64,000 nucleotides of DNA from Brucella tritici (lineage in GTDB: Bacteria > Pseudomonadota > Alphaproteobacteria > Rhizobiales > Rhizobiaceae). Positions 59,615-64,000 of this stretch are shown here, piece by piece; positions within the stretch are counted from its first letter, which is position 1; each line of letters starts with the position of its first letter. A program made the position numbers and the translations under genes. The DNA lies in assembly GCF_008932295.1 (NCBI RefSeq), contig NZ_WBWA01000005.1:124001-188000 (forward strand). Direction: 5' to 3'. The notes beneath the pieces were generated by a model. That model worked only from the letters and a program-made list of their open reading frames with translations. It ran no database searches and was not told where the DNA came from.

Positions 59615-60775
59615 ATGAGCAATATCGACAACGTCACCGCCACTGTTTCGACCGCTTCTCTGGACTACTCGGTTTTCAGGAAGGCTATTGAGAACGCCTG
59701 CAAGATCGTCGAACGTCGCAACATCATCCCCGTTCTCGATACCGTCCTCATCAAGGCGACGACGAACGGCGTCTATGTTCTCGGCACTGACCTTGACATC
59801 TGCACCACGACCTTTGTGCCGGGCAATGTATCCAAGGATTTCACTGCTCTGGTCGATGCTCACAAGCTCAAAGCCACAATGGATAAGGTGAAGGATGCTC
59901 CGGCCATCAACTTCGCCATGTCACAGAAGAAGCTCACCGCCAACATCGGGAAGCTGAACCTGACATTGAATCAGGACATCCCGGTCGAAGATTTCCCCGA
60001 AAGCCACGCCTTCCGGGACCGATTGAACGAGTCAAACCATACGTTCACGCTGCCGTCAGCCACGCTGCTCAAAATTCTCAACAAGGTCCAGTTCGCTATC
60101 TCCACGGAAGAGACGCGGTACTATCTCAACGGCGTGTACATGCACGTCATCGAGAACTCGTACCACATCACCTTCGTCGCCACGGACGGCCACCGGCTGG
60201 CTCGATATGAGATGCCTGTGCCAGAAGGTGCAAGCGGCATCCCCGCTGTCATCATCCCTCGCAAGACAATTACTGAACTGATGCGGCTCCTCAAGCGCAA
60301 GGGCTGCCCAGAAGAAACGATGGTCACGGTTTGCAAGACCGGCGTTCGGTTCACTGTCGGCGAGGACGAGACCGTGGATAGCAAGGTCATCGACGGACAA
60401 TTCCCGGATTACACCCGCGTCATCCCTATGAACAACGATCACCACGCCACGATCTATCCGGCTTCCTTCATTGACGGCGTCAAGCAGGCCAGTGCGGTTC
60501 TCCCTTCAAAGGGCGGCTCGGTCTCGGTCAACTTCTTGCCGGGGATAGCCTCTCTCACCTGTCGTGATGTCGACTTCGGTGAAGCATCCGTCGATGTCTC
60601 GATTGAGAACGAGCAGTCGCTGGAGATCGGGTTCAACGCCCAATACCTGATCGACATCCTTTCTCACGTCGATGGTGAAGCGAAGTTCATGCTCATGGGT
60701 GCTGGAGATCCTGTCGTCATTCGCAACTCGGACGATGATTGCCTGACCTTCGTTCAGATGCCGACGCGCATTTAA
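59615..60775 (+). CDS. Phage DNA polymerase III beta subunit (sliding clamp)
   Basis: A 386-residue beta clamp with the three-domain DnaN fold: FRKAIENACKIVERRNIIPV and VLDTVLIKATTNGVYVLGTD, ISTEETRYYLNGVYMHVIEN, ATDGHRLARYEMPVPEGA, and the C-terminal IRNSDDDCLTFVQMPTRI (clamps normally end in a P-M-R-x-type strand). It would tie host DNA polymerase III to phage DNA. The gene stands alone after a terminator with its own hairpin, so it must have a promoter nearby. Confidence 0.93.
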   Translation: MSNIDNVTATVSTASLDYSVFRKAIENACKIVERRNIIPVLDTVLIKATTNGVYVLGTDLDICTTTFVPGNVSKDFTALVDAHKLKATMDKVKDAPAINFAMSQKKLTANIGKLNLTLNQDIPVEDFPESHAFRDRLNESNHTFTLPSATLLKILNKVQFAISTEETRYYLNGVYMHVIENSYHITFVATDGHRLARYEMPVPEGASGIPAVIIPRKTITELMRLLKRKGCPEETMVTVCKTGVRFTVGEDETVDSKVIDGQFPDYTRVIPMNNDHHATIYPASFIDGVKQASAVLPSKGGSVSVNFLPGIASLTCRDVDFGEASVDVSIENEQSLEIGFNAQYLIDILSHVDGEAKFMLMGAGDPVVIRNSDDDCLTFVQMPTRI

Positions 60776-60782
60776 CTATCCC

Positions 60783-60794
60783 GCCGAAAATGGC
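60783..60794 (+). repeat. Start-associated hairpin 15
   Basis: GCCG-AAAA-TGGC (one G-U), preceded by TCC; 17 bases before the ATG at 60812. Confidence 0.78.
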
Positions 60795-60811
60795 AACCAC
60801 GGAGACAAGAT

Positions 60812-62431
60812 ATGAACGCAATCGTTCCTCGCGACACGGTCGAGCAGATTGTCAAGTACCGCAACACCGCGCTGGATATGTTCAGCGAAGCCCACAAGAT
60901 CATCACAGCGGCGCACGACGCTGAGAAGGAAGCCATTGACATGGCGCGTCGGGCCTTCCCCGGCACCAATGCCTACAATGCAGCGCATGAGACGGCATCG
61001 AAGATCGCTATGCACCCTATCGCCAAGCTTCCCTTCGACGATTATATGAAGGAGAAGCGCCGGGTCATCGACCTGAATGTGTGGGCGTGGATCATCGAGC
61101 GTACCGACCTTGAGCACCTGATGGACAAGGAAGCCAAGGAGCAGCTCAAGGCTCAGATGGGCCACATCATCGAAGAGCCGACCGAGCCGGGCCAAATCCT
61201 CACCGAGGACGAGGCTGCCAAGGGTATGCCTCCCGTCACCGTCGAGAACGTGGTCGCCACGCTCGAGGGCTTTATGCTCAGCGCCGAGACAATCTTCCGG
61301 CGCGGCATGGCGAACGCCTTCGCCAAGCTAGACCGCCGCTTCCGCTCGCATGACGGGTTCAAGGTTGGTTCCCGCATGATTCTGTCCCGCTGCTTCAACG
61401 AATATGGCAGCTGGAACTGGAACCGGGACGAACGCTCCACGCTGATCGACATCGAGCGCACCTTTACCATCCTCGACGGCAAGCTGGACGAGGTGAAGAA
61501 GCAGGATGCCGAGATAGCGGAGGCACGCCGCACCCACCGGCCGATTGTCCACTTCACCAAGACCATCGGCGAGATTGATCTCGCACGGGCAGGCTCCAGC
61601 GGCGCACGCCAGACTGAAGTCGAGACCGAATACTTCAAGGTCCGGATATTCAAGAACGGCAATGCCCACCTCTGGTTCACCCGCAAGGATCTGGTGGCGA
61701 AGGTAAACAAGCTGCTGGCCGAATATTATGGCGAAGTTCTCGCCGACAGCCAGGTCAAGGAAGACGACCCGCTGGAGAATGTGAAGACATCTCCGGCGCG
61801 TTACTACGGCTTCTTCCCCACGCCTCCCGAGGCTGCAGAGAAGATGATCGGGCAGCTCGACCTGCGTGCTGGCAAGGATGGCCCGCGCCTTCGCATCCTC
61901 GAGCCATCGGCCGGCACTGGCAACCTCGCCCGGATGGCATTTACCAAGCCAGAGCCGGGTGTCCGTGCGGAATGGGACCGCCAGCGCTATCGCTTCGACA
62001 ACATCGTCGACTGCATAGAGATCCAGCCGCACCTTGCCAATGAGCTGAAAGCTTCCGGCCTGTACGGCAAGGTGATCTGCGAGGACTTCCTGCACATCGA
62101 CCCTGTCACGACGGGGCTTTACGACTTCGTGATCATGAACCCGCCGTTTGATCGGGAACGGGACATCGACCACGTCGTCCACGCCCTGAAATTCCTAAAG
62201 CCTGACGGAAAACTGGCCGCTATTATGTCTGCCGGGACGGAGTTCCGGCAAACAGCCAAGTCGATCGCGTTTCGCAAACTAATGGAAGACATGGGTGCGG
62301 ACTGGAGAGATCTGCCACCCAATTCCTTCTCCTCCGTCGGCACTCATGTGAATACTGGCTTCATCGTGGTGCAGAAGAACCGCCGCAAGAAGGACCGATA
62401 TGAATGGCCGACTTGGCCGCGGGTAGGATAA
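60812..62431 (+). CDS. DUF4942 protein with adenine-methylase domain
   Basis: A 539-residue protein. The N-terminal 300 residues match DUF4942 (FRSHDGFKVGSRMILSRCFN, ERSTLIDIERTFTILDGKLD). Residues about 330-530 form a class I methyltransferase with the SAM motif EPSAGTGN near 364 and NPPF at 443-446, the catalytic motif of N6-adenine DNA methylases. It may modify phage DNA against restriction or act as a replication regulator. Confidence 0.88.
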   Translation: MNAIVPRDTVEQIVKYRNTALDMFSEAHKIITAAHDAEKEAIDMARRAFPGTNAYNAAHETASKIAMHPIAKLPFDDYMKEKRRVIDLNVWAWIIERTDLEHLMDKEAKEQLKAQMGHIIEEPTEPGQILTEDEAAKGMPPVTVENVVATLEGFMLSAETIFRRGMANAFAKLDRRFRSHDGFKVGSRMILSRCFNEYGSWNWNRDERSTLIDIERTFTILDGKLDEVKKQDAEIAEARRTHRPIVHFTKTIGEIDLARAGSSGARQTEVETEYFKVRIFKNGNAHLWFTRKDLVAKVNKLLAEYYGEVLADSQVKEDDPLENVKTSPARYYGFFPTPPEAAEKMIGQLDLRAGKDGPRLRILEPSAGTGNLARMAFTKPEPGVRAEWDRQRYRFDNIVDCIEIQPHLANELKASGLYGKVICEDFLHIDPVTTGLYDFVIMNPPFDRERDIDHVVHALKFLKPDGKLAAIMSAGTEFRQTAKSIAFRKLMEDMGADWRDLPPNSFSSVGTHVNTGFIVVQKNRRKKDRYEWPTWPRVG

Positions 62432-62468
62432 CAGAGTAAGTGTGAGTTAGTAACAACGAGGGATTCCC

Positions 62469-62921
62469 ATGTCGCAGAAACCATCATCGAAGCTTATCGC
62501 CAAGGCATTACCCAAGGGTGACCGCTTCACTGGACAGTTTTCACTGCCCGGTCTGATCCCGGATCTGGTGCGGGGTAGGGATGGTAACGTCCAGCTTTTC
62601 GACACCGAACAGCAGGCCTACGTTGCGGCAATGGAAGCGGTCCTTCGCCTCTACGACAGCAGAACAATCGACACGCGAAAGGCTGGAGGTTATCGCCGAC
62701 TGACCGGTGCCGAGCTGGCTGTCTTGCTAGACGAGGTCGACGTCACACCTACCTACTTCGCTGAGATCGTTGGCGTTCCTCAGCACCGGGTCATGAAATG
62801 GCTGGACGGAGAGCAGGACATCCCGCACTCCGCCCATGTACTGGTCAAGCTTATGAAATTGAACGACGACAACTTCCGTGTCGCAGAAGAAATCACAGAA
62901 GAATATCGAGAGAGCTCATGA
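62469..62921 (+). CDS. HTH-containing regulator
   Basis: A 150-residue protein. Residues about 85-130 form an XRE-like helix-turn-helix (LLDEVDVTPTYFAEIVGVPQ, HRVMKWLDGEQDIP). The N-terminal part is unrecognised. ATG behind GAGGGAT; the TGA overlaps the next ATG. Possibly a regulator of the early module. Confidence 0.75.
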   Translation: MSQKPSSKLIAKALPKGDRFTGQFSLPGLIPDLVRGRDGNVQLFDTEQQAYVAAMEAVLRLYDSRTIDTRKAGGYRRLTGAELAVLLDEVDVTPTYFAEIVGVPQHRVMKWLDGEQDIPHSAHVLVKLMKLNDDNFRVAEEITEEYRESS

Positions 62922-63178
62922 AAACGGCAATCAATCACTTCCGAGTCTGGGTCATTCGTATGGGCTTCAATCAGAAGCAGATAACTGCAGCAGCCAACAC
63001 GATTGGCATCCAGAACTCGGTCACGGCGAGCCTTACTTTCAATGGTAAGCGCGAGCTCACCTTGACCGAGCGCCTTGCGATGTCAGCAAGGCGAGCTGGT
63101 TTGCAGCCCTGGACTCCCGACTACGACGCCGAACTGACGGAGGCATCTCCGGTACGTCACGATGCCAGCGCTGTTTGA
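62918..63178 (+). CDS. Small HTH-like protein coupled to the regulator
   Basis: 86 residues from the ATG at 62918, which overlaps the previous stop. HFRVWVIRMGFNQKQITAAA, NTIGIQNSVTASLTFNGKRE, LTLTERLAMSARRAGLQPW fits a helix-turn-helix. Its last 122 bases are antisense to the end of the convergent gene at 63057. Confidence 0.65.
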   Translation: MKTAINHFRVWVIRMGFNQKQITAAANTIGIQNSVTASLTFNGKRELTLTERLAMSARRAGLQPWTPDYDAELTEASPVRHDASAV

Positions 63179-63869
63179 AAGCAGCGTTGTTCATATAGCC
63201 GAGCTGCTTCCCTACCTTATCCAGACCGTAATGCAGGGCGAGAATCGTCTTCAGTCTCTGCTTCCGCTTGGTCCCTCGCTTGTCTGCCTTCCGGCTTTCC
63301 GGCCATAGATCAAGCCATTCATCCATAACGACAACCGCCTCGAGCATCTGGTAAACCCACTCGTCACCGATGGCACTCTTCAGTCGTTGCAGGATCTTGC
63401 GACAGTCCACCTGATAACTGACGATGTCCGTCGGGCCGAAGCCTCCGCCGCCTGTTCCTTCAAGGTTGGCTGACTTCAGCACCTTGACCTGTGCCCCCTG
63501 CACGAGATCCCTAAAGCGAATGGCGGTGTGAAACCGCACACCGCCCATTCCATCTTCGTCCGGTCCCAATTCCATTTCCCCATTCGATACTAGAAATTCG
63601 ATGGGGCTGGCCTGCGCATTAAGAATCGTAACGGCGTCTCTTACATCGAGGAATGACCGGCGCTCCGGCATACTGGCAGCGACGTCATCTCCTATCGTGT
63701 CGGATGCCATCACCCGACCAATCATTTCATACATCCGCGAGCGCTGCTCATCGAGCTCCTCGCCTCGACCATAGAAGGCGACCAGTGGAAGGACACCTGG
63801 CTTGAGCGTTTCGCTCGCTTGTTCCTTCGCTGCCTTCAGCCGGCCCATCAGTCTCTTGCTGGCAGTCAT
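63057..63869 (-). CDS. 270-residue phage protein of unknown function
   Basis: Read leftward from the ATG at 63869. A basic N-terminus (SKRLMGRLKAAKEQASETLK), a charged middle with the Gly-rich SANLEGTGGGGFGPTDI, and a helical C-terminus (QRLKTILALHYGLDKVGKQL) that might form a helix-turn-helix. The TGA of the upstream gene overlaps its ATG, so it is part of a leftward operon entering from beyond the window. Confidence 0.68.
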   Translation of the reverse strand: MTASKRLMGRLKAAKEQASETLKPGVLPLVAFYGRGEELDEQRSRMYEMIGRVMASDTIGDDVAASMPERRSFLDVRDAVTILNAQASPIEFLVSNGEMELGPDEDGMGGVRFHTAIRFRDLVQGAQVKVLKSANLEGTGGGGFGPTDIVSYQVDCRKILQRLKSAIGDEWVYQMLEAVVVMDEWLDLWPESRKADKRGTKRKQRLKTILALHYGLDKVGKQLGYMNNAAFKQRWHRDVPEMPPSVRRRSRESRAANQLALLTSQGARSR

Positions 63870-64000
63870 GTCCGACTCCTTGCGCCCTTCCTCTGCGAAC
63901 CACGCAGCGGGATAATCTTCATTGGTATCCGGTCGAGAAGCCCGCCATCGGTAAGCGTTCCGTCGTCCTGCTCCCGGATCTCCAGCAACTCGCTCAGTGC
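63866..64000 (-). CDS. 3' end of a leftward gene cut by the window edge
   Basis: An open frame from the last base of the window to a TGA at 63866-63868 gives 44 residues (ALSELLEIREQDDGTLTDGG ... KIIPLRGSQRKGARSRT). The stop overlaps the next ATG (ATGA), supporting a coupled operon. Too little to identify. Confidence 0.6.
   Translation of the reverse strand, partial: ALSELLEIREQDDGTLTDGGLLDRIPMKIIPLRGSQRKGARSRT

Noticed and set aside
47487-60794. The repeated hairpins as a CRISPR array
   Set aside because: The units are 10-12 bases long, separated by whole genes, and always tied to start codons; no cas genes are seen.

Overview
The window looks like an alphaproteobacterial chromosome of the Brucella/Ochrobactrum kind carrying most of a large temperate phage with a contractile tail. 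This placement rests on the style of the host proteins and on the ppiB-queA-tgt order; it is an inference, not a database result.

Host part (1-16270). A cyclophilin (ppiB, missing only the first base of its start codon), queA and tgt (queuosine tRNA modification, start/stop overlap) read rightward and end at a clear intrinsic terminator. A TetR-type repressor is divergent from a periplasmic adaptor plus RND pump pair, with a perfect inverted repeat under the promoter between them. Then come a luciferase-like flavin oxidoreductase, a class GN sortase with its VIT/VWA cell-surface target (overlapping genes), an XRE-type regulator, a LysR regulator divergent from glutaryl-CoA dehydrogenase (gcdH), and a class III CoA-transferase.

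Prophage (about 16.3 kb to beyond the right edge). The leftward late module reads from about 45.9 kb down to 16.6 kb. Its order is a GPZ-like protein, terminase small and large subunits, head-tail joining protein, portal, fused prohead protease-major capsid protein, DUF2190 protein, connectors, baseplate V/W/J/I, a tail-fibre cassette, sheath, tube, a tail assembly chaperone with a -1 frameshift (heptamer T TTT TTC), tape measure, U, D, X, and a lysis cassette (amidase, membrane proteins, nested spanins). Several strong hairpin-plus-T-tract terminators lie inside this module, so antitermination or extra promoters are expected. A 1.4-kb non-coding block at 45.86-47.24 kb separates it from the rightward module; it holds a cluster of RTGGGY repeats and an AT-rich promoter-like stretch.

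The rightward module (47.2-63.2 kb) is a tightly packed series of mostly unknown small genes. It also contains a DUF3150 - MoxR-type AAA ATPase - HExxH/VWA protein cluster, an ATP-dependent DNA ligase, a superinfection-immunity membrane protein, a beta sliding clamp and an adenine-methylase-like protein.

The most striking signal is a small hairpin found at least fifteen times. It has the form CCC-GCA-nnnA-TGC or GCCA-nnnn-TGGC, with matching changes in both arms, and sits 13-24 nt before the start codon of nearly every gene of this module that is not translationally coupled to its neighbour. It is analogous to the start-associated sequences of some mycobacteriophages and also points to tiny genes. 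Integrase, immunity repressor and the right attachment site are not visible and presumably lie past 64 kb.
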